Origin: Pohlia nutans
Lineage: Eukaryota > Streptophyta > Bryopsida > Bryales > Mniaceae
Reading direction: 5' to 3'
Length of the DNA: 64,000 bases
Assembly: GCA_022496805.1 (NCBI GenBank)
Contig: CM040089.1
Location: 1,180,501-1,244,500, forward strand
Shown here in pieces: positions 10,572-22,972 of this stretch. Position numbers and translations under genes: made by a program. The notes under the pieces were generated by a model. It ran no database searches. It saw nothing but the letters and a program-made list of their open reading frames with translations, and was not told the origin of the DNA. Within the stretch, counting starts at the first letter, position 1; each line of letters starts with the position of its first letter.

Positions 10572-10892
10572 TAAAAGCATCTCCACTAGCATCTCTGGAT
10601 ACCGCTTTGGCTATGGAAAAATGGATGAGATTGGGTTGGTGAACAATTTATTTGGCCCGTGACACAAGATAACTCACTAAGAATCAGGGCCTTCAAAATC
10701 ACTCTTGCTAGTGTATCTCCTCTTCTTAATTGCATATTATAATTGCACAATCCATGCGTGGTGGCTTATGAGTGGCTCACTTACTATTTTCAAGAGTCTA
10801 ATTCAGTAATGTTGGTGGGGGAACTACATGGTGAGGTCTGACTTTTTGGATGACCTTCAGAGTCCAATCCAGAGTGCTAGTGGACATGCTCT
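10572..10892. mobile_element. GAGCATCTCCA-type MITE
   Basis: Left AAGCATCTCCACTAGCA and, read inversely, right AGAGCATGTCCACTAGCA form an imperfect inverted repeat around 320 bp. The right half matches 58577-58735 in reverse. Comparable GAGCATCTCCA ends are common in plant MITEs; I cannot fix the superfamily without a clear target duplication. Confidence 0.6.
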
Positions 10893-11113
10893 AAGAGCAT
10901 CCTCAAAGCAGCCCTCTAAAGCATTTGGCACCCAATATTTTGGATGATGAGCATCCTAAAATAACACAGAGGGCAAATAGACACGTCACATTTAGAGAGT
11001 CCTTCAAACTAGTCCTTGATTAAGATTAGGTTTAAGTAGATTCTTGTACTTGATTGCACATGTGATGAAACCTTGTCCTATATTCTAAATAAATGAGAGT
11101 TATGATTGGTTCA

Positions 11114-11691
11114 TTAACTCCTAAACGTTCAACCGTCGAGAAAATGGACGATGTACAGAATCAAACATAGTTTTCTCATTCGTCATTGACTTTTTGCACT
11201 GTCGATTTAATACTATATATTTTATTGGAGATTAGCTTCATGCATGTGTGATTCAATTAGAAAGGGGACGACTTGTGAAATTTTTATGACTCATTTCATA
11301 TTGTAGTGATTCACCTAAAATTTCGAAGATTTCAGTGTAAAAGTGTTATTAAAAAATTCAACTCATAAAATTAAGCAACCAAAAAAATTATAGAATTCAG
11401 TACACTTAGAGTATTACACTTCAACCAATCACAATAAATTTCATGCACAAATTGTCAAAATTTCTTTTTCGCAATCAAATTACAAAAGAATTTTGAATCT
11501 TAAATTTCAAATTTTATACAAAAATGTTGGTGACAACAGTCGTAGATCTTACTGTATGAATAGAATCAAAAATTCATAATGTACAAGTTTTATTCATATA
11601 TCAAGTTCAAAATATCCCTCTTAGTTACATTTTATAAGACATCTTTGAAATTCTCCAAATCTGGAGAGGAGTAAGGACGTTTAGGGATTAA
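11114..11691 (-). mobile_element. TTAA family B copy 3 (reverse)
   Basis: TTAACTCCTAAACG at 11114 and TTTAGGGATTAA at 11691. The reverse complement follows family B throughout (GATGAATAAAA-like centre, CTCTCCAGATTTGGAGAA near its left end). It has no nested insertion. Confidence 0.8.
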
Positions 11692-12013
11692 CTACAATGT
11701 ATATCATGTACATATAGAGAGTGTGAATGGATCACTTGAAATTGAATTCAACCGAATTATAGATGACACTGTACTTTAAAGGGTTTGGACTGAAGATGCT
11801 CTAAGGGCATCCTCAGTCTAAACCTATATATGGACACTTCAATGTACAATTTAATCCATATTTCAATTTCAACTAACCCAATCACACCCTCTATTTGTGT
11901 ACGGTACTAATATAAGCTGATGTATAGTTGATGAACCAATTACAACAATAAGTTATGTAGAATGTAGGATAAGGTTTCATCACCTGTACAATAAAAGACA
12001 AGAATTAATCTAC

Positions 12014-12252
12014 TTAACCCCTAAAGGACCAAGAAGCCCAAATTGGGCCTCATGTTTTTTTGAGCAGTTTTCAATAGGTCCTATGTGGACTTCATTTTGT
12101 TCAAATTTATTTGTTTTTTGACCAACACATACAATGTTCTTTACTAATTCTGATGATATAAAATTTGGTCCCATCTGCATTACATTTTTCACAATATGAT
12201 TAATTGAATTTGTCATTTTGAAACGATGAATCCTTGGTCCTTTAAGGGTCAA
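12014..12252. mobile_element. TTAA family A, full copy (231 bp)
   Basis: Ends are CCCCTAAAGGACCAAG and, read inversely, CCCTTAAAGGACCAAG. The left flank is TTAA; the right is TCAA, one substitution from the duplicate. Relatives lie at 4807-5010 and in introns of the reductase and lipase genes. The open reading on the minus strand across it is incidental. Confidence 0.85.
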
Positions 12253-12444
12253 TCTAATTTTAGAAAGTGGTTTGGAGGATATGACACACTCTCCAGATTT
12301 GAAGTATCTACTTACCCTCTACGATATTTTAGGATACTTTCATCCATTTTACTGGGCGGGCGAGATGATTTGCACTCCATGGCTGCAATGAGGATGCCCT
12401 AAGCTTTCATCTCCAACCTGTACTTTCTGATCAAAAAATAAAAT

Positions 12445-12530
12445 GCAGGTGCAGGTCACCATGTGCATGTGGATTAGGGTCACCATCCAGGTGCAGGTCA
12501 CCCATTCTGGTCACTCATTCTGGTCACTTT
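12445..12530 (+). repeat. Short irregular tandem repeat
   Basis: GGTGCAGGTCACC and TTCTGGTCACT words recur in irregular tandem order. Otherwise 12253-12594 shows nothing. Confidence 0.5.
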
Positions 12531-12594
12531 TAGCCAAAATTATTAATAATTTTTTATTTGAAACAAACCCACGTTCATTTCCATTGAGGAACTG

Positions 12595-12806
12595 GAGTTA
12601 TCCTAAAAGAGAAGTTGTGTTTGAACAAGATACCATGTGTTTCGATTTAATGTACTCTTATTTGTTCACTATAAGTAGGTATGAAGTTTGAAAGAGCTTT
12701 GTGGTCTCTCTACATCTTTGAACTATTTAGAGTGAATAAATAAGAGTATATTAAAGCAAAACACATGGTATCTTGTTCAAACACAACTTCTCTTTTAGGA
12801 TAACTC
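12595..12806. mobile_element. 212-bp near-perfect foldback element
   Basis: Two arms of about 80 bp (12595-12676 and 12725-12806) are inverted complements with only a few mismatches. They begin GAGTTATCCTAAAAGAGAAG and are separated by about 50 bp. A transcript would fold into one long hairpin, a likely small-RNA source. Flanking duplication is unclear. Confidence 0.8.
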
Positions 12807-12921
12807 TACTGAAGCAAACATGCATCCGAGAATTCTTCAAACCTTAAATAATAATAATTCAAACCCTTGATCAAATATATATATATATATATATTTTTTT
12901 GGGCACCAAGGGGTTGGTGGT

Positions 12922-13320
12922 TTGATTCTGGCAGTAAAATCGTCACTCATTCAAAAAAATCAAGACGATTTTTTTTGGAAATTACAAGTAGTTTTTGCTG
13001 AATTTTATGGATTGTTTTTTGAAGTAGTCGAAATGTTGGAACGTTACAATTTTCTCACATTTAAAAAAAATAAAATGTATAAACAAGTGCAAGTTGAAGG
13101 TGAAGATTTGGTTGAGGTTGTAGTCAAATTCATTCCAAGTCACTCCCAAATGATATGGGATAAGAAGAACTTGCAAGCTCATGTGAATTCTCACCACACC
13201 ATATTTTCAATAGATTTTGATGCACAATTGATCATACCAAATGATCTTATTTTGAAATGTTTTCAGCTAAGAAAAGTTAGAAGGCCAAGTCGTCTGTCAC
13301 CTCCAAAAAGAACTTTGTAA
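12922..13320 (+). other. Unassigned ORF, 132 codons
   Basis: Open frame following an (AT)n tract, ending KVRRPSRLSPPKRTL. It contains no motif I recognise, and the DNA around it is AT-rich repeat debris. The last 100 bp resembles 13455-13560, suggesting an internally repeated transposon remnant rather than a host gene. Confidence 0.15.
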
Positions 13321-13799
13321 TTTGAAGTATTTATGCATGAGATATGAACAAAAATTAGTAAGGTTGTGAAGAATGTGCATGAGTTGAATGAGAAGAAAAT
13401 GTGTTGTGATGAGACTTTCGAGGTTCAATTGTGCATAGTAGACTAACTTATTTTGAGTATTGTTCAACTAAGAATACTTGCATTTTCAAGTACTAACCTT
13501 TCACTTCCAAAAATGTGATTTGAAGTATTCGTGCTTAAGTTATTCACATGTTTGTAAAGGAGTTTAACCGGTGATTAAGAGAGAACAAGAAGTGAGAGTT
13601 CTACACATCCCACGTTCATTAAATGATCTAATTGCGATCTTTTCCCAAAACCAACACCTACAAATTCTTGCATGTAGCATATACCTTATAAGCACGAGAA
13701 CCTAGGGTTGATATTAGGTACAATGTAATCAATATTTTATTATTCATGCAATGTCCACAAAATATATTATATAACGCACAGTGTTGCACACATGTGCAA

Positions 13800-14325
13800 A
13801 CGCTCGGTGAAAGCATGGTAAGTGAACCAACATGGATCTCTATAAAGAAGCAACAATGCAAAGTTGAAAAATACATTAAAATATTAGTTTTTGTTAAAAG
13901 AAAATTGCTAATAAAAAAAAACATCATGTATAACAGAGTCTCACAAAGAAAATTGAAAATTTCATCTTCGATAATTATTTATGTGTGTTTTAGTGACGTT
14001 GAAGTAGTCAAATTTGAAAAAGTAGTTTCAAACCAAATTGAAAAGTTGATATAAAACAAGTTGAAAATGCATTAGTTATTTAATTTTTTCAAGGATTTTT
14101 TTTGAAGCCCTCAAATGCACAATGGGCTTAAAGAATATAAAATTTATATTCATCTATTTTTGAGCTCTACTTTTAGTAATTCTTTTAATGATTCTTACTT
14201 TGAAATTTTGGATTTGAGTACTTATAAGAACAACATAGGGCGCCATGAAATGTGAACCAATCGAAAAAGACAATATGATACTCTTTTATAGTTGTTGACC
14301 AAAAACATTGTAATTTCAGCAAAGT
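13800..14325 (+). repeat. Dispersed repeat, copy without the Tc1 insertion
   Basis: Aligns with 47395-47903 and then 49534-49610, through phrases such as GAAGAAGCAACAATGCA, ATTTATGTGTGTT and AATGCACAAT. The other copy is interrupted by the Tc1-like element. It has no coding capacity I can recognise. Confidence 0.6.
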
Positions 14326-14433
14326 ATATCAACTATATAGTACACAAACATGCTTTCAGCCCGCTTCCCACAACAATTCTGCCGCCGAAGGCATGCTAGA
14401 GTCACTCTGCCACGGACTCACCCACACTCCCCA

Positions 14434-14511
14434 CAATTGTTTCACGGCTGGAACGGTCATGCCGGACTTTGGCAATTGTTTCACGGGTGGAACGGTCATG
14501 CCAGACTTTGG
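14434..14511 (+). repeat. 39-bp tandem duplication
   Basis: Two adjacent 39-bp units (14434-14472 and 14473-14511), beginning CAATTGTTTCACGG, differ at two positions. They lie in a GC-richer island (14360-14520) without a recognisable gene. Confidence 0.85.
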
Positions 14512-15001
14512 TACGAGCCATCCTAATATATTTACTAAGAGATTTCAAAATCCTTTTTAATTTTCAACAAGATTCAAGAAACACTGAAACAATTTAATAA
14601 TGCGGGGAACATGTTCAGATGCTTAGTTTTCAATGAGAAATTTGGATGATTTTAGGCTCACTCATCTTCTGTGAGTGTTGCAGAAGGAGAACCACACAAA
14701 TGAAGAAGCCAAGCCGTTACCTGCTGTAATCCAATGGGCGTGAAGGATTGAAATGCCACTTTGCTCTTCCATTGGCTCCTCACTCCGGAGTAAAGTAGAC
14801 AGAGCTCACTTCCAATGAAAAGATGTCACTATATACTTTTTCTCCAATCACATGGGGCACTTGCATGAGGAGGTCACATTTCAAATGTTGCATAATGACG
14901 ATGACGATGATAATAATAATGGTATTTAAAATAATAAAAACAACGTTGTTTCTAAGACCATCTTGAATAAAGAGTTTGTTGGAATACGATAGTTTGATTA
15001 T

Positions 15002-15919
15002 TTAACCCTTAAATTTTTGTGACCGTATTCTCACAAAAAACCATGAAAAACGCAACATTTGGAAGTTGCGGAAGAAATCATATGTTTTTTTAGTTTTTTC
15101 ATCATTTAACCGTAAGATCTAATACCCAACTTGAATTTTCATGTGAGCACAAAATTTGAGAGCAAAATGACCATTACATTCTTAGATTATAAGGATCAAA
15201 GTTGCAAAAGAAGATTTTTTGGGGTTCAATCCGGTGACAAATTTGAACTTTAGAAATTAATATCTTTCTTTTGAATGGGTTAGAAATTCATTGAATGGCA
15301 AGGCCATGTTAACAATTGAGTTAAGTCTTCAAATATAAAATCTTGTAAGAAAAAAGCTCATATTAATTTTTTCATAAAACAATTACTAAAAGTGGGTACA
15401 AAGTAAAAGGAAAAAGAAAATCATTAATAAGTTTGACATGGAATTGTAAAATGTCAATCTTAACGGTGAGAATGTTGTACTTGGAAATCTTCACCTAGTG
15501 CCTTTTATTTCATTAAAAAATATTGAAAATTGAGTTTAGAAATAAGCTTCAAAGTTTTTTTTGTCCAAACTGCCCAAAAAACAGATCTCCTCATAACTTT
15601 TATCCCATTGCTCAAAATGGGTACATTTAAAGCTTCATTTGTAGATAAAGAATAAGCAATCATGAATCAAAAAAGAAATTTTGAAAAAGAGTAAAAAATA
15701 AAAAAAATCTTGCTGCCCGATCTCGCTTCAAAAACTTCAAATGCTTACAACTTTTGCAATACTTATCGGAATGACATGAAACGAAGTGCGACATGTAGAG
15801 TGTAGTTTTTTGAAGCTACACTGAAATTTTCATTGAATTTTTTTAAAATATGAGGTCCCTGGAGGCTGCCCAAAAAGTGGAACGACCAGAATATGGTCGC
15901 TCAAAAATTTAGGGGTTAA
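15002..15919. mobile_element. 910-bp TTAA element (family E)
   Basis: TTAA at 15002-15005 and 15916-15919. The ends are CCCTTAAATTTTTGTGACCG and, read inversely, CCCCTAAATTTTTGAGCGACC, alike for about 27 bp. No ORF. The right end resembles 38430-38473 and 20360-20415. Confidence 0.8.
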
Positions 15920-16204
15920 GCATCAAGGGTAAAGGTAGTAATTGCATAGTGACAATGGAAGAATTCGATTGTTGGAGTCTCAAGGTCTCTTAGTTCATAG
16001 TTTAGTGCGTAGTGTGACAGAAGTGGTTTTGTAATTAATTGATAAGTGCTTCTAAATTCATTAAATGAGTGTTTAAAACATTTTTGAAATTTTGACCATA
16101 CGGATAATTACTAAACATCATGTTTCTCATTTTCTCTTTTGGACCAAAATTCATCGAAGTTGCAGAAGTAACATTTTATAACAAATCTAGGTTTTGCCCT
16201 TATC

Positions 16205-16305
16205 CCCTCTGCCATTTAGGGGTTAACCCCTACGTCTTAACCATCGAACTCATGTACAGGTACAATTAGAATTGAAATTCAATCTCATAGCTACTTAAGG
16301 GTTAA
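16205..16305. repeat. Back-to-back TTAA element ends
   Basis: TTTAGGGGTTAACCCCTA at 16216-16233 reads as the right end of one element and the left end of another sharing one TTAA. A GGGTTAA follows at 16305. The partner of the first end is not found. 16306-17068 has no gene that I can support. Confidence 0.45.
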
Positions 16306-17068
16306 AAATATAAATATAAAAGGATTGAAGTGGAAGATACTATTAATCTCCTATGCACCAAAATTTTCGGATGATCATATTTACCTGGATTCACCTATAT
16401 TCTATTAGATTCACTGAAATTCATTTAGATTCATGTGGATCTATGGTTTTATGTAGAATGCCACCAAAGATGCACAACAATTAACTACAATCAATTATAT
16501 GAAAATGCTAGAAAATATGAAAATGCTATGAAGCTTAATATGGATATGTGTTTGTTCAAGACCCCATATGGATATAGAAACTTGTTAAGAAGAGTTACTA
16601 AATGAGAATTTGGCCCACTTTTTAATATTTAGAATCTATTTTTATACCATATACAATAATTAAAAAAACTCACATTGAGAACCAAATTAAGAATGCGAAG
16701 CATTAACTTCTTCATTAGTGAAATAGTGAAGTAATTACTCACGAATGAAGTGTTTGGCCCAATTACTCACTGGCGAAGTAAAGCAACAACAATAACTTCT
16801 AAAGTAGCAACAACAACTCCCAAAGTAACAACAACCCAAATTGAGAATATGGAGATGGAGTTGGGGATATAGGTGAGAGAGATAATTATCTCCACCATCC
16901 ATCTTAGCCACCAACCATCCCAATCCCCACTCTTCATCTAAGCCGCGTTTGTTCATCATTCATCCTTGTTCTTCGTCATATTTTCACATTCATTCTCATT
17001 ATTCCTAGCTCTCTCATATCGTGACAAATATCCCTCCTCAACCATCATGTGATGTGTCCCAGCACTAA

Positions 17069-18053
17069 TTAACCCCTAAATGTCACAGCGACCGAGTACC
17101 AGATTCAAACTTACCCTACGTTCTCATCAATGTTTGAATGAAAGCCATCCATTTTTTTGGAGTTACTTCACCAAGTTGTTGTCCTATATAATAGTTGGAT
17201 TTGGTGATATTTGAATACATATTTTTCTAAAATTACAAATGTAGAAGCATGTCAAGTTGTTGACCAAGCCAAAATTGCTTTGATTGTAGTTCAAAAGTGG
17301 CCTTGCAAAAATGAGGTCATAGATTTATGGAACACAAAAAATTCAAAGAATCACCACGTTAAGAGTATCTCATTTCATATCCATTCCAACAAATTTTACT
17401 CAAAAAATATTAAAATTTTGTTTGTAATCAAATTAAGAAGGAATTTTTAATTTTAACTTTCAAATTTTATAATTAAATATTGGTGAATCAAACTACACAT
17501 ATGAGATCTAAAAATTGAAAATCTAGAACTTTCATTTGTATATCATTTCCAAAATATTCTTCTAAATAGTACTTTATGATGATTTTTCTCAAATCGTCAA
17601 TTCTAAGGATACCAAGGCACGGGGAGGTCACTCCATTGTCAAGTTGAACACCACTTGCGAACAAAGTTTGCTACCCCTATATTATATGCCATAAATAATT
17701 TTAAAAATTATGATATTTTTTCTACATATACATAACCATTGATAACATCTTTTGTATATTTTTTTGAAATTTGTAGTCATCTTCATTTTTTTTAGTAATT
17801 GTTTTAGTTCATTTCTACGTTATTCTAGTTAGAAACGGAATGTTTTATAAAAAAAGAAAGATCATCAAATTTGGTTATCTTTCTTTTACTATGTAATAGA
17901 TACTGAGTATATCTACTCATGAAAAAAATTGATAAAATTTTGACCCATTTTGGTGATGCAACTTAGAAAAAGTAGATTTATTTTGTTCGCACGTGGTTTT
18001 CAACTTGACTATGGAGTGACCTCCCCGTGTACCAAGGTATGTTTAGGGGTTAA
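17069..18053 (+). mobile_element. TTAA family F copy 1, with a nested hAT-type MITE
   Basis: TTAACCCCTAAATGTC at 17069 and TTTAGGGGTTAA at 18053. The left 500 bp matches the second copy at 34441-35021 (CAAGTTGTTGTCCTAT, GGCC(T/A)TGCAAAAATGAGG). The 17618-18029 element interrupts it just before the right end. Confidence 0.8.
17618..18029. mobile_element. hAT-like MITE with 8-bp target duplication
   Basis: TACCAAGG occurs at 17610-17617 and again at 18030-18037. Between them are inverted repeats of about 48 bp starting CACGGGGAGGTCACTCC. The copy of the host at 34441-35021 has only one comparable site. Eight-base duplications and C-A ends fit hAT. Confidence 0.85.
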
Positions 18054-18154
18054 CTAATACCGAGCACTGAAAAATGAATTTTGGTGCATAGTCTCATAGT
18101 CTTGTAGTTTGTAGTCATAGTCATAGTTCCATGCTAATTGGCCATAAATTCAAT

Positions 18155-18735
18155 TTAAGTACACCCAAACCTATAGGTACTCACTCCTCTTCAGATTTGG
18201 AGAATACAAAGATGCATTATAAATTGCAACAAAGGGATATTTTGAACTCAATGTACAAAGAAAAGTTGTATATTATGAATTTTAGATTCTATCCATATGC
18301 TTAGATTTGTGATTGCTATCACCAATATTTTGTATAAAATTTGAACCTTGAAATTAAAAATTCTTTTGTGATTTGATTACGAATAGGATATTGACAATCT
18401 TGTGAATGAATCTTTTGTGATGGGTTGAAATGCAATACTATAAGTGTAGCAATTTTGAAGATTTTTTAAGTTGCTTATTTTTATGAGTTGATTTTTTCAA
18501 GAGCCCTTTTGAACTAAGATCTTATAATTTTTTGTTGAATCACTTCAACATGAAATGAAGTATAAAATTCTCACAAATCATCCCCTTTCTAATTGGTTCA
18601 CACATGTATGAAGCTAACTTCCTATAAAATCTATAGTAAATATTTCACATTGCAAAAAGAGCATGACGGATGAGAAAATGGAGTTTGGTTTTGTACATCA
18701 TGCAAAAAATGCATGGTTGGACCTTTGGCAGTTAA
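18155..18735 (+). mobile_element. TTAA family B copy 4, worn ends
   Basis: The interior follows family B throughout and the right end is GGACCTTTGGCAGTTAA. The left end (TTAAGTACACCCAAACC) has drifted. No insertion inside. Confidence 0.6.
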
Positions 18736-19639
18736 TATTGATCAATTTATCTATTACACGCTCTTTTCACTCACCAAAATCTAAAGAATAAGAGAATGAA
18801 TGTACCTAATCCAAAATCCACTTTATACTTTATATTTTCACCATTACACATTGTTACATGTGCAAATGTGATAATAAGGAGTTTGACAAATTGTAAAAGG
18901 GTTTAAAACCACCTTCTTCATTCAACTACTCCAAAGACTTCTTTAAAAATCATTTTTACATACAACCCTACTATAATTCCTTATACATATTGGGCAAAAT
19001 TAAATTATTTAAAAATATGTAAATTTTTGGAAATTATTGTGTAAAAATAACATAAATTGAATGGATTTAGGATTCTTTGAATATGACATACTTGCGAGCA
19101 TACTTGTGGCTTGTTCTAATGGCCAATAGATCTTGATTCTCATTCAACTTTGGCAACATATGGTAATTTTTTTCATGTTGTGATACATTGCAACAATATG
19201 TGTGGTCTACACAAATGTTGAGTAATTTTAATTTAATGTGGTCTACTCTATTTACTATCCACATTATTTTGAAATCTACACTATTCAAAAAAAAGTGTGG
19301 CTTCCAAAACAAACATCCTATTCTTTACTTTGGTATTTTGAGATGTGGATGTGTTTCTACTAATATGAGGTAAACATACCCAATTTTCTTTAATATCCAA
19401 TTTTAGCCTTTATAAAACCACTTCAATTCTACCTTTATGTTTATTCTTTATACCGGTAGTCACATTGGAATTAAATGAAAAGCAAGATTATACACATTGA
19501 ATTTGATATTTCTTTATTTCTTTATTGTATATGCATTTAACGAAAAGCATGATTAAGTAGAAATGGAGGAAATTTAGAACTTTTAATGAATGATGCTGGT
19601 CATTCGAATAATGCCTAACTTCTAAAGTCCAAAGAACCT

Positions 19640-20220
19640 AAAGTGACCTTCTAGAGATTTTGGGCTCATTGTAGAGAGTTCATATTTATGAAATAATTTT
19701 TAAGATATTCATAGTAAATTTTATAGATTATGTTTTAAATGAAAAGGTTTGTTTTATGAGATTTCAATAAGTATTGAAAACTATCAAGGTTTGAAGTTAA
19801 TTTGCATTATGTCAACAACTTCATTTTTTCTTTTTATTTCTAAATTAAAAAATTGTCTCATGTATAATAGATCCATATATAAAGGAAGCATTGATTTATT
19901 CCTTAATTATTAGAAAAGTGAACAATATGAAAGGCTTTGTTTTGAAGGCAATCAAAGAATTATAAATAAATCAATTAAAAAAAACATAAGACTTGTATTC
20001 TTGAATTTAATTTTCCTAATATAAAAAAATAAAAAATAAAATAGAGAAGATGATAGATGATTTGCTACAATGTTTTATCATTGCAATTGGCATGTTTCAA
20101 TTTCATATTATAGTTATTGATATTTATTTATTTCTTATTATTATTTTTCCCTCTTATGCTTCCTTCTACGCAACATTTGATTTTTTAAAGGTTGAAAATT
20201 AAGTTTTTTTCTTCAAAATT
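19640..20220 (+). repeat. Diverged dispersed repeat, partner of 5040-5620
   Basis: Second copy of the 5040-5620 repeat. The surrounding 18736-20359 is AT-rich and has no supportable gene. Confidence 0.55.
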
Positions 20221-20359
20221 TTCCATATAATTTAAACCCAATTCTCCGTGATTACAATGACAAAGTACTATATCAAAAGACTAATTTTGAAACACAAGCA
20301 TCTTCAAAAAAGTTTGAAAGATGAAACACTCAATTTGGACACTCCTAACTTATTTTACA

Positions 20360-20415
20360 ACACTTTCTATTTTTGGAACGACCACTATTAGGTTGCTTCG
20401 GCACTTAAGGGTTAA
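20360..20415 (-). repeat. Solitary TTAA element end (family E type)
   Basis: ACGACCACTATTAGG followed by TTAAGGGTTAA resembles the right ends of families E and E'. The matching left end was not found. Confidence 0.4.
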
Positions 20416-20739
20416 AGAAGTGCTTCAATAGAATTGATTTTAAGACATGTTTTACAGAGTTTGAAGATACACATCTATACAACTCCATAGGTCTAATAAT
20501 GTCTACTTATAACTTTTTAAGGAATGCCCATAGTCCCATTTGTGTATTGTTTTATGGCTTTTCTATCAAACTTGCTTTTGTTAAAAAAATGTACAACCTT
20601 TACTATCTTTTTTGAAGTATTTAAATTACTAATTTGGATGGTAATAGGCAAATTTACTTTAAGCTGGCTATATTTTGGGTCTTGACATGTTTGTCAATCA
20701 ACTCATTTGACAAGAACAATGGTCTTCTATTCTGCAAGT

Positions 20740-21530
20740 GGGTTGACATTTGAGCCTTCTAGTATAAAGTCCTTGGATCCAAGCAAAATCCCGATTTCGG
20801 CACTACTAGATGCATTTGGATTCAAGTTTTGAAATGTGGTTAAGGTAAACCTTGATCCAATTCAATCGGCCGAGTTCAAAATATTTGTACCATATTTGTA
20901 GCATATGTAAGATTAAGATAAATTTAAGTCGGGACCTAATATAAAGCCAATATCAATGTCTAATTTGCTAGTTTCAAGTGATTTTATAGCTTAAAATCTG
21001 ATAAATTTGAGTCTGGTCAACAATAGGGAGCAAATATATATGTTCCGTACTTGTGTCACATATGCTGCTACATAAAATGAAGAGAATTTCAAATTGGGCC
21101 TTGATATAAAGTCGTTAGGTGTAATATGCTAGTTCTGAAGGATCCTATGGATTGAAATTTGGAAACTTTATGTTAGGCCAACAATAAGCGCCGAATGTAT
21201 GGGCCCCATATGTTACTACCAATCATGTGTAGGATGAAGATAAATTTGAGTTGGACCCTAGCATAAAACCCTTCGCTACATTAATTTTTTTTAGTATGGT
21301 TAAAAGTATTTATCACAAGGACATACTATTCAACATCACTTGTGATGATGGCCTTACAACATTTGATATGTGTAGTAGTGGTGTTGCTAGAATAAACACG
21401 CTAATTTTCATGCTTGCTAATTAATCACTCATACTAAATTATCATTTTGGAGTAGTTTGGAATGATGATATATATTAAAATTTGAAAACTTAAAAACGAA
21501 CCAACAATGGACCCAAATGTGAAGTGGGCC
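20740..21530 (+). repeat. Array of diverged family C-like units
   Basis: At least three units repeat the order GATAAATTTGAGT-type word, GG(A/C)CCTA(A/G)(T/C)ATAAA, then CCTATGGATTGAAATTT, at roughly 160-180 bp spacing (about 20907, 21078 and 21231). The phrases recall the family C elements. An AAGTGGGCCTTA end occurs at 21520. There is no gene. Confidence 0.4.
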
Positions 21531-21812
21531 TTAGTAAGGCTTTAGACTTTCTCCACCCACTCTAAATCTGGAACTGACTGTACTGTACTGGCTATGGTAA
21601 TAATGCAATGAGGGGACAGGTCAACGTGGCAGGACCACAATGTGGTTACAGTCTCAAATGGGACACCCAAGACCACCTCCTATGTTTTCAATTCTGCCCT
21701 CATGTATCGACGAGAGACATTTTTGGTTTGGAATGTACACCACCAAAACATGAGGATGGAATTGGAAACATGGTGATAATAGGTTTGTGTACCTCAACTG
21801 AACATAACTTTA

Positions 21813-21932
21813 CACTGGTAAAAAAGGTGGTGCTCCCCAGGGACATGCCTAGGCAAAATCACTATGCATGCGTGGAATTGGGCACTACTTGCCTAGGCAT
21901 CTCCTTTGGCAGTGCCACCTTTTCTACTAGTG
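21813..21932. mobile_element. 120-bp CACTA-type MITE, TTA duplication
   Basis: Starts CACTGGTAAAAAAGGTGG and ends CCACCTTTTCTACTAGTG, flanked by TTA on both sides (21810-21812, 21933-21935). Almost the whole unit folds back on itself. A reverse-orientation relative lies at 33073-33181. CACTA elements duplicate 3 bp. Confidence 0.85.
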
Positions 21933-22157
21933 TTATCATCAGGTAATGAATGAAGTGTGTAGAGGCCAGTTGAATTATCAGTACCTTCAATGGATGTAAG
22001 GGACAATTATTGTCATTTCTCTATATCCTTTAACCCATTAGTGCCCATGAGGCTACAAAGTGGTTGTTGTTGTGATGGAAACTCACATAAAGTAAGATCT
22101 ATGAGGAATTTGGGTAATCTATCGTGTATGTTCGGCCATAGCATAATCACCCCTTTC

Positions 22158-22247
22158 ATACCGGAATGGTCTCGGTGGGACGATAATGTTACCCTACCGC
22201 ATTGACTTTCTGCCATATCCAATGTTATCATCCCACCAAGACCATAC
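22158..22247. repeat. Short foldback, about 30-bp arms
   Basis: GGAATGGTCTCGGTGGGACG and, inversely, GGTATGGTCTTGGTGGGATG pair with a loop of about 30 bp. 22030 has a TTAACCCATTAGTGCCC end resembling the 52737 element. No gene in 21946-22500. Confidence 0.5.
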
Positions 22248-22972
22248 CAATTTACAATAACGTCTAGTTTGAAAGGAACAAAATTTAATTGTAAAAATCC
22301 AACATCCCTACACTATTTTTTGCTTACTAATTCCAAAGACACGTTCTATTTTGCAAAATCATGAAATTGGCAAGATCATGAGTGCCTGAAAATCTTCATT
22401 TCGCACTGATTTTCCATTTTAATGTCACCTTCACTAATTACCCTCCCTCACTATAAACCCTCCTTCACTATTAGCGAAAAGTAGTGTAGTAAAATTCATC
22501 GCTTGTTTTTACAAGGCGAACGTCGATTGTGGGCTGGGTGGCCTGGCCTTGAGCAGGCAGAGTCCGCGCTCATCTGTCCCGGACGAATCTCACGATCTGA
22601 TGGAACGGCCATGGACTGCAAGGGAGCAGGAAACGAATGGCTGTCAATCACCACATTCCCGAGATAAACAAGAAAAGAAAAAAAAAAAGAAAAAAAACAA
22701 TAAATTTCTGTGCGAGAAATGAGCAAGGAGGCAACCAGGGACACTCATCAGCTCTGCATCGAGCTCTCAAAGCAAAAAGGCAGAGGCAGGAGATTGGAAG
22801 AAAGGACGGAGCCATCCATTTGTGAGTGTCAATGCACCGTGCTTTCCCGGATAAGGCGCTGCACACTCCCAACACACAATTCTCCTCAAGCTCATCCCCA
22901 TTCTCATCTCCCTTAGTTTACATAATTCTTCTCTCCTCGCTCTGCTGCGCGCAAGAAATTTTCCCCATCCAG

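Noticed and set aside
12010..12252. 80-codon minus ORF
   Set aside because: It coincides with the 231-bp family A MITE; other copies do not keep the frame.
16216..16233. TTTAGGGGTTAACCCCTA as interstitial telomere DNA
   Set aside because: Plant telomeres are tandem TTTAGGG; here single units sit at element ends beside TTAA.
21608..21946. 112-codon plus ORF
   Set aside because: Its last third is the CACTA-type MITE, and the remainder shows no motif or splice context.
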